Shown here piece after piece: positions 12,938 through 24,436 of a DNA stretch of 64,000 bases. The position numbers were made by a program, and so were the translations under genes. The DNA comes from Parascedosporium putredinis (Eukaryota > Ascomycota > Sordariomycetes > Microascales > Microascaceae). Positions within the stretch are counted from its first letter, which is position 1; every line of letters begins with the position of its first letter. The notes beneath the pieces are model-generated. The model worked only from the letters and a program-made list of their open reading frames with translations, ran no database searches and was not told where the DNA came from. Where the stretch lies: the NCBI GenBank assembly GCA_949357655.1, contig CASHTG010000001.1, positions 930,001-994,000 of the forward strand, given 5' to 3'.

Positions 12938-13648
12938 TTAACCTCCGTGGAGGGTTGACACGAACAGAATGTTGTCTCCATCCTGGAGCTCATACTCCTC
13001 CTCTCCCTCGAGTTCCCAATCCGCGTCGTTGATGAGCACAAGAATGCCTGGCCGGCTGTGACACTGATTAGCAGAGAGCTTCTCGGCAAGGGAACTCCCG
13101 GTACCCGGTCCTCTAGGAAAACGCCCTCCCCATGATTTGCGCCAGTGCCAGGTTCATGAGTGGTCCTTGCCATAGATGGGTCCGTTCGACGATCACCGGG
13201 ACTTGTTCTCGTATTTGAATAGGATGGAGGCTTACATATGGCCGTCGAGCACAAAGAGCTCTTTGCGCGAGTCCTTCATTGTATTCTTGCACAGGTAATC
13301 AATGAGAAGGGCGACCGTGGCGGGTTTGCCCTCGCTCATGGCAGGCACGCTGATCGCATGCTCGCGCTGGTCCGAGAAGAGCATCTCCAAGCCCCCGCTA
13401 CCAATTACGCATTATGTCAGTGCTAACTCGGGAAAGTATAACTTGCGATAGAAAGGAGAGGCAGGCACAAATAAGTGAGCCCAAAAAAAAAAAAAGAAAA
13501 AAACCGGAAGCATTCGGCAGTAAGGATAAGACAAGAGACATGAGAAGTCGCTCGCTCGGCTCTTTTGATCTACGTACGTGAATTCCACTTTCAATGTGAG
13601 CTCCCGCGCATCGTTGCTGGCAACCTCGGTCGACGCGGTAGTCGCCAT
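12938..13648 (-). CDS. URM1: Ubiquitin-related modifier Urm1
   Basis: Urm1 is a beta-grasp sulfur carrier. Activated at its C-terminus as a thiocarboxylate by Uba4, it supplies sulfur for 2-thiolation of the wobble uridine in cytosolic tRNAs and can also be conjugated to proteins. Exons on the minus strand are 13648-13578, 13397-13236 and 13055-12938, giving 116 residues with no frameshift. Diagnostic features are GGLEMLFSDQ after the first intron, DYLCKN, RKELFVLDG, RPGILVLINDADWELEGEEE and the C-terminal FVSTLHGG ending in the essential diglycine. The introns are phase 2 with clean GT-AG borders (GTACGT and GTAAGC donors). The start is the first ATG of the frame, about 16 residues longer at the N-terminus than the roughly 100-residue yeast protein. 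It diverges from SF3b4 across a 586-base spacer. Confidence 0.95.
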
Positions 13649-14234
13649 CGTGTACTCTGCTAAGAAGAGTGCAAGTCGACCTTCAAGAAGAACTCCAGGT
13701 TCAATTACAGTTGAGGCTCAAAAATAGGCCCGTGGACGTGCAGAAGGATGAGGCGATCCGGGCGCTGTCGTGAGGGCTTCAGTCGATCAGCCGTGCCTCG
13801 CACAGACAGTGGATGCCCAAGGATCAATGGAGAAGGGGGGTTGCTTTCCCTCACTGACCTGGCCTGGTTAACCCTCTTTTTTGATTGTGCCTGGGCGTGT
13901 GCAAGAAATCTGGTGTGCAAGCAGCGGGAGGTATGGATTACTCAGCATCATTTTCTTCCCACAGTGCGTTACAGTGTCGAAAGCGCCACATTCATCGAAA
14001 GAAAAGTGGCTGGGAGCTTGAGGAGTCAGCTCTAGCCACACAAGGCCCCAATCCTGCCGGCTGCCGCGAAAACATTTTCCCGTCCATTTTTTGTGGCTCA
14101 GCCTTGTCCTCCCAAAATACGCTACTACCATCACGGCTGTCAAAGAAAGCTCCAGTTTTGTCGCGAAGCAGATGCCGAAGAGTCGCGGAAAGACCCAACC
14201 ACAAGGTTCTTTTATCGCAAAAATTCCGCAAAAA
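13649..14234. promoter_or_regulatory. Shared divergent spacer between URM1 and SF3b4
   Basis: A 586-base region separates the two divergent start codons, so both promoters should lie here. I see no strong TATA box and no gene; several short open frames cross it without motifs. Bidirectional transcription is inferred from gene orientation only. Confidence 0.5.
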
Positions 14235-15577
14235 TGGCGCAGAATAGGCATTGGTATGTTGTCCCTTCACACACACACACACTCATCTCCCAAACCCCCG
14301 TCGCAACTTTTCTTCCCTTCCGCCCCCCTCTGCGACATGCTTGCTTCATCAGCATTGTCTTTTGAAACCTGTCCCCCGCCACACCTCTCAAACCGATTTC
14401 AATGGCTAATCAAGGGCTCCGGCCCCCTCCTCCAGGGAACAGGACAAGGACGCCACGGTCTACATCGGAAACATCGATGAGCGCGCCGACCCCGCCATGG
14501 TGTACGAGATCATGCTCCAGATGGGGCCCATACACAACATCCACATGCCGCGCGACCGCGTCACCCAAAACCACCAGGGCTTCGGCTTCGTCGAGTTCCG
14601 GACGCCGCTCGACGCCGAATACGCCGCCAACGTGATGAACGGGGTCAAGCTCTACGGCAAATCCCTGCGCGTCAACAAGGCGTCGGCGGACAAGCAGAAG
14701 CAGGCCGAGGTCGGCGCCGAGCTGTACATTGGCAACCTCGACCCCACCGTGGACGAGAAGCTCCTCTACGACACCTTTTCGCGTTTCGGCCCCTTGCTGT
14801 CGATTCCCAAGGTCGCGCGCGACGACGTGGCGCACAGCAAGGGCTTCGGCTTCGTGTCCTACGCCGATTTCGAGAGCTCCGACGCCGCCATCGCCAACCT
14901 CAACGGCCAGTACATCCTGAGCAAAGAAGTGTCGGTCCAGTACGCCTTCAAAAGGACGGCCGAGGCGAGAGGCACGGAGACGAGGCGGAGAGAGAGCTCG
15001 CCAAGCAGGCCAAGAAGCGCAACCTCGTCCCCGAAGCCGCCACCATCCCCGCCGCTTTCCTCAACAACCCGCCCCCGCCCCCGCCGCTCCTGCCTCCTCC
15101 GTCCCGCCCCAGGGTGTCCCGCGCGCGCCCGTCGGCGGGCCCCCGGCGGCTTCGATCCCTCCCACGCCATGGCCGGGATGCCCACCGGCATGCACCCGCA
15201 ACGCATGGCTGCCAATTTCAGCGTCCCCTCCCGCGGTCCTCCCCCGGGTTCTCCAACCCCCTCGGCCACCCCCAGGGTATCCCACCCCCGGCATGCATGG
15301 CCGTGGTGGCCCAACCGCCCTCCCACCCGCGCCCTCCGGGCTCCCCGCCCGGCCACCCCAAGGCCAGGGCGGTTTCACCAACCCCGCCGACTTCCATCCA
15401 GGCTCATACCGTACACCGCCCGGAGGCGCGGCGGCGGCCCCACCACCAGCTTTCTCGCCGCCGCCCGGGTTCGGACCGCCACCCGGCGCTGCTCCAGGCG
15501 GGGCACCGGGTGCACCGCCCGGTTTCATGCCTCCCCCACCCGGGTTTCAGCCGCCGCCCGGGTTTCAGAGGAGGTAA
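14235..15577 (+). CDS. HSH49: Splicing factor 3b subunit 4 (SF3b49/Hsh49)
   Basis: U2 snRNP component that binds pre-mRNA around the branch site within SF3b. Exons are 14235-14254 and 14436-15577; the first encodes MAQNRHW and the intron (181 bp, GTATGT donor) splits the Trp codon. About 388 residues. RRM1 has RNP2 VYIGNI (about residues 15-20) and RNP1 GFGFVEF (about 55-61). RRM2 has LYIGNL and GFGFVSY. Next come the family block around AKQAKKRNLVPEAA and a Pro/Gly-rich tail ending in PPPGFQRR. The frame breaks five times, always by one missing base: the A-run at 14950-14953, and C-runs near 15107-15110, 15161-15163, 15241-15245 and 15285-15289. Adding one base at each restores a continuous tail, so I read the gene as intact. 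It converges with CBC1. Confidence 0.93.
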
Positions 15578-16220
15578 CGAGCAAAGAGTAGTCCTCAATA
15601 CGATCCTTCCTCGAGGGCATGTCTGGCTCGGGTTTGCTCTTGCGGCGGCCGTGGAGAAAGGGGGCAAAGCAATCCTCCAAGCCTAATGGTATCTGGAGGA
15701 TTCTCATTTCTCTAGATGCGTTGCGTTATAGGTAGTATGGCGTTCTCGGTGTCAAATGGGCATTTTCCATATCTTGAAGAGTTCTCTTTTCTGCATCACG
15801 GTTCAGAGCGAAAAGTACAGAGTATCTAAGGGCGGCGGCTGGACTCCGTTAACAATCGGAGGGGATACAGAAGATCAAAAACAGGGCATGCCCGCGTAGT
15901 TACAACAAATCAACGCACGTAGATACTTGTGGAGATCAATGCGATTAAAGTCTTTTCCATTTTCCCACCAAAAGTCAAGAACCCTACTAAACCTTGATGA
16001 CCTGATAGCCGCCTGGTAGCCCCAGCGATGGGGATGGCCCCTTCCTAGTTTCTGTTGGAGGCATCAATGATAGCCCGATCCCCATACCATCTGATATACA
16101 CTAGTACACTAATCTACATCATCCACGCGCCCTGTGTTTTGCTTCCTTTCCGTACTTTCCTGCTGCTTGGTGCAATTCTTCGACTGATTCTCCGGGCAAT
16201 CAACTACCTCAAGCTTCAAT
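15578..16220. other. Convergent 3' intergenic spacer, SF3b4/CBC1
   Basis: 643 bases between two converging stop codons. No gene is seen. It presumably holds both 3' untranslated regions and poly(A) sites. Confidence 0.6.
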
Positions 16221-18898
16221 CTAAACCGCGTCTTCAGCCTCTACGCGACCCTTTGCAGTCTCCTGCAGAAAGTTTTCCTCAATGGCTAGTTTGCGTCTAA
16301 AGACCCTCAGCCACCTCTCAGCCCAGTCGCGCACGTAGCCCTGCGACTCGCTATCTAGTGACTCTCCGCTCGCACCTGTGGACCATTCGGCTAGGCAATC
16401 CTCAAGGGCCTGGAACAGGTCGCGCATAGCCTTGACCTCCTCCGGCTGCGTTTCCGCCCCGGGACTGCCTTCCGCAACTTGGCGCACTCGGCCAGTAACC
16501 TTGGCAACCGTGTTGACAACGAGCTCGAAGATGTGCCACTGAGCGAGTGTATCGCCCGTGCGCTTACCACCGGCGTGGCTTGTTCCGATGAGCGACCAAT
16601 GGATCACAGACAACGGGGTAAGAATAGAGTAATTTAGAAGTTTCTCAATGATGGAGATGGCCACCCCGGGATGCGCTTGCCAATAGTCCATGACAGAGGT
16701 GATGATTTGCGCACGAGCACCTTCCGAAGCGGCACCAACGTCGATCAACCGACCTTTCGTACGGTCAATGCAAGCAAGAACATGCGATAAAGACTTGGAG
16801 CCAACCCAGCACACGGCAGTCATGAAGACGTCGGTGCTGGCGACGAGCGGGTCAAGCCCGGTGTCGAGGGCCGCGGTATGAATACGCTCAATAACGGGCT
16901 GGAAGTCCTCGTCCGGCGCCTTTCGCTTAAGGAGTGTTGCGAGTTCCTGGCCCTCGGCAGAGAAGGGCGTGTCTGATGTTATAAATTAGTAAAAGAATAT
17001 ATAAATATAAAAATGAAATAAGGGAGGAAAAGCCGTGGGATAGCTATTAGGAAAGAGCACCAATGAGAAAAGGCTTACCTGGGTCATCAAACTTGAAATC
17101 GGGGACGTCCTTTTCCTTTTCTGCGTCAATGAGCGACTGATAAGCGGGTGGTAGCGTGCCCTTGATTCTCTGGGCAAAGCTAAGGCGGATTTCCTTGTCG
17201 AGGGCGCCCACGATAAAAGCTTTGCAAGGGTCCAAACTAGGAAGAGAAACATCTTCCTCCCACTCGGTCCATTTCCAGGTAAAACCAAAGTTGCTCAGAT
17301 GGTGCGCGAACCAATCGACAAACCGGTAGCCAAGCTCGGCATCCATGTTAGCAGTATTTCGGTACAGGTAGCGGATCGCCCTTCCCAGACTAGGCGCAAT
17401 GGCAGCCGGGGCGATTTTGCACGCCTCGGTCAGTACTGAGTGGTAGTAAACGAGCTTGTGCTCGGGGGCCGGAAGCAGGAAGAGCTGAGAGAAAACAGCA
17501 TCCACCGCCACGTCCTCGGGCTTCCAAGTCGACTTGGACGGCTCAATGTCCTTTAGTCTATCAAACGGAGTTGCCCGCTTGACAAAGGTCCCTTCGGAAA
17601 AGTAGCAGTCGAGGTCGATTAGATACCGCGCCGTCACATTGCGGTTGAAATGTAAAATGTTTATCGTGTCGAGGAGGCCGTCTCGCACGAGTAGCGACGC
17701 GATATTGGTGGTGGGTGGGACAGATTCGACCTCCTGGCCACCATATACGGAGAGGTAAACTTCTGGGAAGAGAGGCCGCGGGCCGGCGACAACGGTCGAA
17801 GGAATCGCAATGGACGGAAGGTCATGCTTAGTGGCGTTCTCTAATCGTTCGCGAGCCTCGACCTCTTCTATCGGTAGACTCCACGGGCGGGGAGACATGC
17901 AAGCTTCCACTCGTTGGCTGCCTCGCCTTGCAGCAGCTGCTGGAGAAGGCCAATGACACTGACGGAGCCTGGAGCATCCTCCTGGCCACTCCCAGCGTAG
18001 TGGAAATCGATTAAAGCCTGAAGGGCGTGAGGTTCGGACGCGATAATATCGGTCTTGTCCATGATGTCTGCCGCCTTCTGGTGCCACTGGTCTGTCGAGG
18101 ACGCAGCCATAACATATGGGAGAGTGAGGAGGATGACTTTGACTAATTCTGTACCGATGGTCTAGTGCCAGTTAGCTTTAGTGATGCCCAGTGACTCAAC
18201 GTTTGCACACGCCATTGATTAAACATACGTCGTCGGAACTCGCAGTCTGGAGATCCACAGCCCGGTTAAACAGCTCCTCGAGGATCGGGAAAACGCCATC
18301 GCCGGTGAGGACGCTTTGGAGACACGCCAACAGCTTCAAGTACAGCTTGACATCCCTCCAATCGCCCACATTCACCTTTTCCTCTAGCGCAGCTGCCACC
18401 TGTCCGAGAATATCGTCCACAGCCTCGGGCTTCAACGTATTCAAGATTATGATGACGGCGGCCAAGAACGGCGTCTTGAGAGGCTGCTCGACCGCGAGCT
18501 GCAGAGTCAGGCTGATGAAATTTTTGCGCAAATCCTCGCTATCGTAATTGTCGGCAACCGTCCGGGCAATCGATTGCACTTCTTCGTGCCAGCGTCGGAG
18601 TGGTGATTCGGCAAGCGTGAGCATCTGCTTTCGGATTCGGACAGGGGAGGCGCATTGTCCACGCGACGACGGGGTCCTCGGCGGTCATAGTGGTCGTCAT
18701 CGTCTGCGTATTTTTCAAACATTAGTCTCACACATCTCATCGACTTAGCTCCCACCGTCCCGTGGGCCCATGGGATCGGATTAGGGGAGGAGGGGGAGAA
18801 GAAAAGATCGAGGCGTCTAGGCCACCCTTACCTCGATAGCGTCGCTTCCGGTTGTGGCCATGGTGACCACCGGACTGTCTCCGGTCATAGTCGGCCAT
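16221..18898 (-). CDS. CBC1: Nuclear cap-binding complex large subunit (CBP80)
   Basis: Large subunit of the nuclear cap-binding complex. It supports the small RRM subunit on the m7G cap and links capping to splicing, export and decay. Minus-strand exons are 18898-18832, 18703-18229, 18161-17079 and 16972-16221, giving 792 residues once two missing bases are added. The N-terminus (MADYDRRQSGGHHGHNRKRR) is basic. Then come the N-terminal MIF4G-type helical domain (from about residue 45, containing LTLAESPLRRWHEEV) and further helical domains running to the C-terminus, as in CBP80, whose usual length is about 790-850. The first splice joint produces a run of four Asp. Missing bases lie in the G-runs at 18644-18647 (before KQMLTLAES) and 17889-17892 (in ACLPRPW). 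It is tandem with GSK3 upstream and convergent with SF3b4 downstream. Confidence 0.93.
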
Positions 18899-20246
18899 TT
18901 TGCGCCTGACCGAAAGGGTTACTCAAGTGGGAATAGCAAAGGGGGAAATCGCCGTAGGCTCTCGATGATACAAATGCAAGTCGCCGACCTGAATGCAACA
19001 GAAAGGATAGTTGTAGCGATGACGATTGAGAAAGAAGCGTGCCAAGGGCGAAGCGACGGGCTTGTTCGCGTTACTGGGAAGCTCAGTTCCAGTGGGTGTG
19101 CACTGATCTGCAAGCAAAATGGAATTGTGGCTTTTCATTGGAGCCACAGGCAGACCCAGTGGCTCATCAAGCTCAAAATTAAGGCCTAAGGCGACAAGGC
19201 CAAGCTTGTGTGGGGATATGACTAATCAGCAAGAAGTCAACGGGTGAAGCTGACATTGGCAAGAAACCCATTTCAGAAACTTCGGAGCTGGCAACTTTCG
19301 CCCTCAAAAAGAGCCTGAAAATTCCGTACCCTCGCCCTGACGGGTACAAGTGTTGCTATACCAGGAAGAAGCACTACCTTTAGTCCTCCCAATAGCCTCG
19401 GAGAGGATTAGAAGACAACACAGCACTCCTATCACTCTTCAAATCTAGCAAACGAGTTGGCACTCAAAAATGGGCAATGCGGTCCTCTTCGTCCATAACC
19501 ACATGCGTGTGCTCCTGATTCTTTCCCAGGAACCTCTTTGGAGAGCGGGAGCGGGTCCGGTCCGGGACTGGCAGAGAAAATGCCATACGTCTCCCCATCA
19601 AGAGGAAAGAAACCACCTGCTGTGTTCCAAAGACACCATATCTCGTAGACAAACAGACTTCAAGAAGACCACTACCATCAAAGAAGAAAACAAATCATGA
19701 GACGTCTCTGTCATGCATAAAGGGTTGGAAAAGAAACGAGCATAAAATCTGGGGAGAATAAAACAAGAAAAAGGTCTAAAACGTGATTCCCTTTCATATG
19801 CATCGATGCAGCCTCGCGTATCTCGGCGACGATCCCAACACTGAAGAGGCATGGAGCGCTTGGTAGGGGTGTCAGCCACGGAGCCCGTCGATGCGGTTAC
19901 AAGAATATACCCAAAGGCACGCGGTCTAAGGACAGATAGATATCTAGCCCGCCTTGTCCACATCCGCAACAGCGTAGCGAGCCTTCGAAGTGGTTGACCT
20001 CTAGAACTTCCAATCTTCCCAAGTGCTCTTATCTCAAAGGTGAGGTTCGGGGATCTATCCCTCTCGCTCTCTCTTTCCCTTTCCTTCAGCTCGAGATTAC
20101 CGGAATTTTTTTGTTCTCCCTACCTTCATCCACCATGCCTATTCCTAAGCGCCGGACCGAGAGCCGCTACTATGCCGGAACCACTGAATCGTGATCGATC
20201 AGATTGTGGACGGGTAAAATCAATGGATTGATAACATCGGTTTGAC
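18899..20246. other. CBC1 promoter and GSK3 3' region
   Basis: 1.35 kb between two tandem minus-strand genes. A 62-codon minus-strand open frame at 19464-19652 and a few others are present but show no family motif, so I do not call a gene. Confidence 0.5.
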
Positions 20247-21942
20247 TTAATCGAGCCTTGCTATCATATCCTCCTTTTTCAAAGGCGTGAAGTCATCGAT
20301 ATTGAGCCCCGTGCCGCGAGCGAGGCACGCATGTGCGGAGGAACCAACTTGTGATTCAAATGAGGGGCGATGGAGAGTTCTATGCAAGGCAATGAGTCAG
20401 AATGATACGGGGCTTTTGAACAAAGTTCAAAAAAAAAAAAAATGAAGCAAGAAAGGAGAAGGGCGAGGAGCGGAGGGGAAGGCGCATGGTGATGTTAGAA
20501 TTTGGAGAGAGGGGCATTACCATGGCGGGTGAAATCGAATAACGGAGGTAGGTCTCGGACCTGACCTGTCTGGTGTCTAAAGTCGGGGAATCTGGTATTG
20601 GGGTCGCGCAACTCGTCAAAGAAGGGGTGAACCATCGCTTCAATCGCCGACAACCTCTCGGTGGGTGTATACTCGAGCAGCTTGCCAATGAGGTCAATCG
20701 CGTTCGCGTCAGCTTTCCTCAGAACCTTGTTGAACGGGTGGGGTTTGATCTGAGGGAATTTGTGCTCCATATAGTTGGGGTTCATTGTCCTGATCTGTTC
20801 CCTCGTCGGCGTGCCTAGGACCTTGATGATCTCGACTAATTGATCGATTCCTGACTCGCCAGGGAATAGAGGCTGCCCCAGCATCAACTCCGCCATCACA
20901 CAACCAGTCGACCAGACATCTAAGTTGATACAATCATCAGTCCAAAGCGCCTTTGCCTATAGAGCTTTCCATGTGGTTTCAAGGGGGAGGGGAGGGCGGG
21001 GGTCAAGGGAGAGAGGTGCCTCACCAATCTTGGTTGCGTAGTTGGTGGCGCCGAAAATCAGTTCAGGCGCCCTGTAGTATCTGGAGCAAATGTACGACAC
21101 GTTGGGCTCGTTTTCCACTAGTATCTTCGCACTACCGAAGTCACAGAGCTTCAGGATACCAGAGGTGGGGTCCAAGAGTAGGTTTTGGGGTTTAATGTCT
21201 CGGTGGCAGATGCCTTGTGAGTGGATGTAGGCGAGGGCGCGGAAGAGTTGGTAGATGAAGAGCTTGACCTCGAGGATGGGCATGGTTGTTTTCATTTTGT
21301 TATAGAATCGTGAGGCCCTGTACACAGTCTCGGGGACGAATTCTTGAACAAGGTTGAGGTAAACTTCGTCCTTCTACAACGTTCAGAGAAAGTCATTAGT
21401 TACGCGTGTCAGGGAAAAATGAGGGGTAGCGCAACGGAAGCCGCCGCGAAAGCAGCTCACCCGCTCTCCATTGGAGTAATAAAAGGCTTTCAATTGAACA
21501 ATATTGGGATGCCGGACGATCCGCATGATCTGAAGCTCACGGTTCTGCAGCTTTGGTTAGTCTCGGGACAAAGCAGGGCGATGCCGATGTGATGCTCTAT
21601 GGGCTATTGGGCGCAAGCACGCACCTTGAAGCGCTTATCTTGGAGCACGCGCTTGATCGCGGCATCCTCTCCAGAGGGCGACAGTTTTGTTTGGAAAACT
21701 ACGCCAAAAGACCCATTGCCCACAATCTTGCTTTGCGTATACTGGAGCTCCCTTGTCTCGCCAGTTATTCCATCCTGGACCTTTTCGCGGATCACCTCTG
21801 CAAGCCATGTCAGTGTCAAGGCTACGGGGAAAGGGTAGCAAACAAGATTGATAAGGGCATTCGAAAAAGAAATTAAGCCGGGGGAGGAACACTCACCTCC
21901 CATCCGCAGGGTATTGAAGGCTGACGACCGGCTCGAGGACAT
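20247..21942 (-). CDS. GSK3: Glycogen synthase kinase 3 family Ser/Thr kinase
   Basis: Multifunctional proline-directed kinase of the GSK3/Rim11/Skp1 family. Six minus-strand exons: 21942-21897, 21797-21625, 21544-21461, 21373-21025, 20919-20521 and 20379-20247. This gives 394 residues, the usual filamentous-fungal length, after one base is restored in the C-run at 20307-20310. Visible motifs are the glycine loop GNGSFGVV (about 42-49), catalytic Lys64 in AAIKR, HRDIKPQN (158-165), DFGSAK (179-184), and the activation segment NVSYICSRYYRAPE with the autophosphorylated Tyr at about 195 plus the primed-substrate Arg pocket. The C-terminal exon is easily missed: translation reads into the last intron and stops after RHGNAPLSKF, whereas splicing from 20521 to 20379 gives ELSIAPHLNHKLVPPH. 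Introns are 80-141 bases. Confidence 0.95.
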
Positions 21943-24403
21943 GGTTGTAATTCGTTTCTAACACCGATGCGGAGATGGATAATTTCGATTTCGACAAGAT
22001 GGTTGGGCGAAACGGCTGGCCGGAGGGCAGGGTTTTCGTCGGGTGAGCGGCGACGTCTTGTTGACAATTGGCGACGAAAGCAGGCGATTCACCGAAATCT
22101 GCGGGGTTGCGCGGGTGCGAAGAGGTGGTCGGGTAGAATTGGATTTCTTGGTGTGCGAGACAAAGCCGGGATTACAGGGTCCGGACACTTTAAGACGGAA
22201 GGTAAATGGGGCTGAGGGGAAATAGCAAGTGTTTTATGGATTTGCTTGTTTTGGTCACTCAAAAATTCCTCGTGGTCAACGGCCTGGTTCGAGGAGTTTC
22301 GTTCCGAGTTAGTTATAATCGAAAACCCAACCCGTTGTACGGAATGGAATGGCATACAGTAAAAAAATCCAATAGAAGCAAGAAAGGTGAGACAAACAAA
22401 GAAGTTTGAAAAAAGACGAAAAAGAGAAAGGAGAAGTAAAGAGGAGAGAAAGCTGAAGAGGGTGCAAAAGCCCAGCAAGAGAATTGTTGAAGGTATAGAT
22501 GAATGGAAGGGGGAAGGTAAAAATGAGACTGGCAGATGGCTAGACTAGGAATTTAGTAAAGCTCATGAAATTGATCGCTAAGGTCGGACGAAATAGGCCA
22601 TGTCCCTGGCTTCAGGTTCCCTTCAGTTCATTTAATGGGCGAGTGAGGAGAGGGCAACCGTCGCGCTGGAAGGCCGAGCGAGGCCAGAGAAATGCGGAGC
22701 GTGGAGAGAGAGGGATGGGGCGGTAGGATGGTGGAGATTCTGTCAAGGTGGGGGAGGGCTAAGAAAAGCAGAAGGGAGCGAGGTACAAGTATTTCCGTTC
22801 TCGGTCAAGTCGGACTGGAAGGAGAGGGAGAGGAAGAGGGGAGGTGAGGAGGCAGGATTTGAAGCTGGGCGAATGCCAGCAGCAAAGGAAATAAGTAGTG
22901 ATGACGGTGATGGTAAAAACTTCGCAGCTGCTGCTCTGGACGGGTTCAGCTTGAAGACGCCGGAGTCAAGCGTGTGGTGGCGAGATTCAGCAGCAGGAGA
23001 GCAGAAACCACTATCAGCGGGACACAGCCATCGTCTTGCGAGGGACAGGGGATGGGGTGGTGGATCGGGCACGAGGGGTTTATAGGGTAGTGTCAAGGTG
23101 TTTGATTTGGTCTGGTGTGCGGGAAGAAACGCCGGCTGCCTGTCGCCAAAGGGAGTCCACACCCCATCAAGCGCTTCTAAGGAACAGGAGCAGGAGCCCA
23201 CATTTCTCTTTTGGGGTCCGTGTCAAGGTCAAGTGCAAATACAAGTGCCAGTCAGCGGAGGGTAAAGGCTAGTAGGGTAGGAAGAAAGGCATCGAGATCA
23301 AGATAGATCGAGGTGTACGTTTATCGAGACTCGAGGCGACACAATATCATATCGGGAGGGTAATAACACACACGGCGCCCCCAGCTCTCACCAACTAAGG
23401 TGAGGTGATGGTTGTATGGCACCAGGCCCTCCCTCCCCCTCGCCCTGCCGGTCTTCGATTCTGGCGTGGGCGGGAGGTGTCTGAAATCAATAGCAACTCT
23501 AAAGCCCCCTCCAAAATATAACGGGGCGAGGGCGAGGTAGGTACCAGCAATCTTAAAGGAAGGGGTGAGGGGGTAGAGCAGTGCCAGGACTTGCCCGAGC
23601 TTTCGTCAAGCCCAAGACTGCAAGGAGAGGGCACTAGGCTTCATCAAAATCGGCCTGGTGCTTGAACGACCACTGTTTGAACAACAAAGATTGGGATAGG
23701 CGCATTTCTCGATTGCGTCCAGCTCCGGCAGGCGAAGAGGACATCACCACGTCGGCCTGTTGCCCCGAGTGTGCTGTCCAGGACGCAGCTGGATGATGAG
23801 AAAATGAGGGGTAACAGCGGGCAAGGGTGCAGGCGAAAAGCAGGGGCGCAGGCGAACTTAACACCAAGCTAGGAGAGACCAGGAGATTGGAGAGGGCATT
23901 ACACAAAGCTCAACGGCCGGCCCGAGGAGCAGGCGAAAGAAGAAGAGAAAGCGCACTTACACCCGTAGCCAGGGCAATCAAGTCGTCAAAGTCGCTCAGA
24001 TCTCGAAGATGGAAGGGGCTTGGGCGTTGAAAGCGACTCGAGCCAGCTTGGGGGAAGGAGAGGAGTCCACTCTGGCCGGTCCTCTCACTCCCTTGTTCGA
24101 TTGTCGAGGTCACGGGGTGGACAAAAGTTGTGAATCAAAATGGAGTTGTCACCAGTCAGAAGGGAAGGGGAAAAGAGGGAGAAGGGGAGGGGAGAAAATA
24201 AAATAAAAAGGAAAGACAATTCAAGGTAAAAAGAGAAAATGGATGAAGTAACTGCATGCTGTTGGTCTTGCGCTGGTTGAGGTGACAAGAAGTCCTAACG
24301 CTAATCGCAAGCAATGAAAACGGCGGCAAAGTACCGGTACCTGGAGGCGAGAGCTCGTGGCCAGCACCAGCCAGATCTGCACGTCAACCAGCCCCTCTAC
24401 CTA

Positions 24404-24436
24404 GGTGAGGGAGGGCGAGGGAGGGCGAGGGAGGAC
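24404..24436 (+). repeat. GAGGGAGGGC tandem decamer
   Basis: Three copies of a purine-rich decamer in gene-free DNA. Confidence 0.75.
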
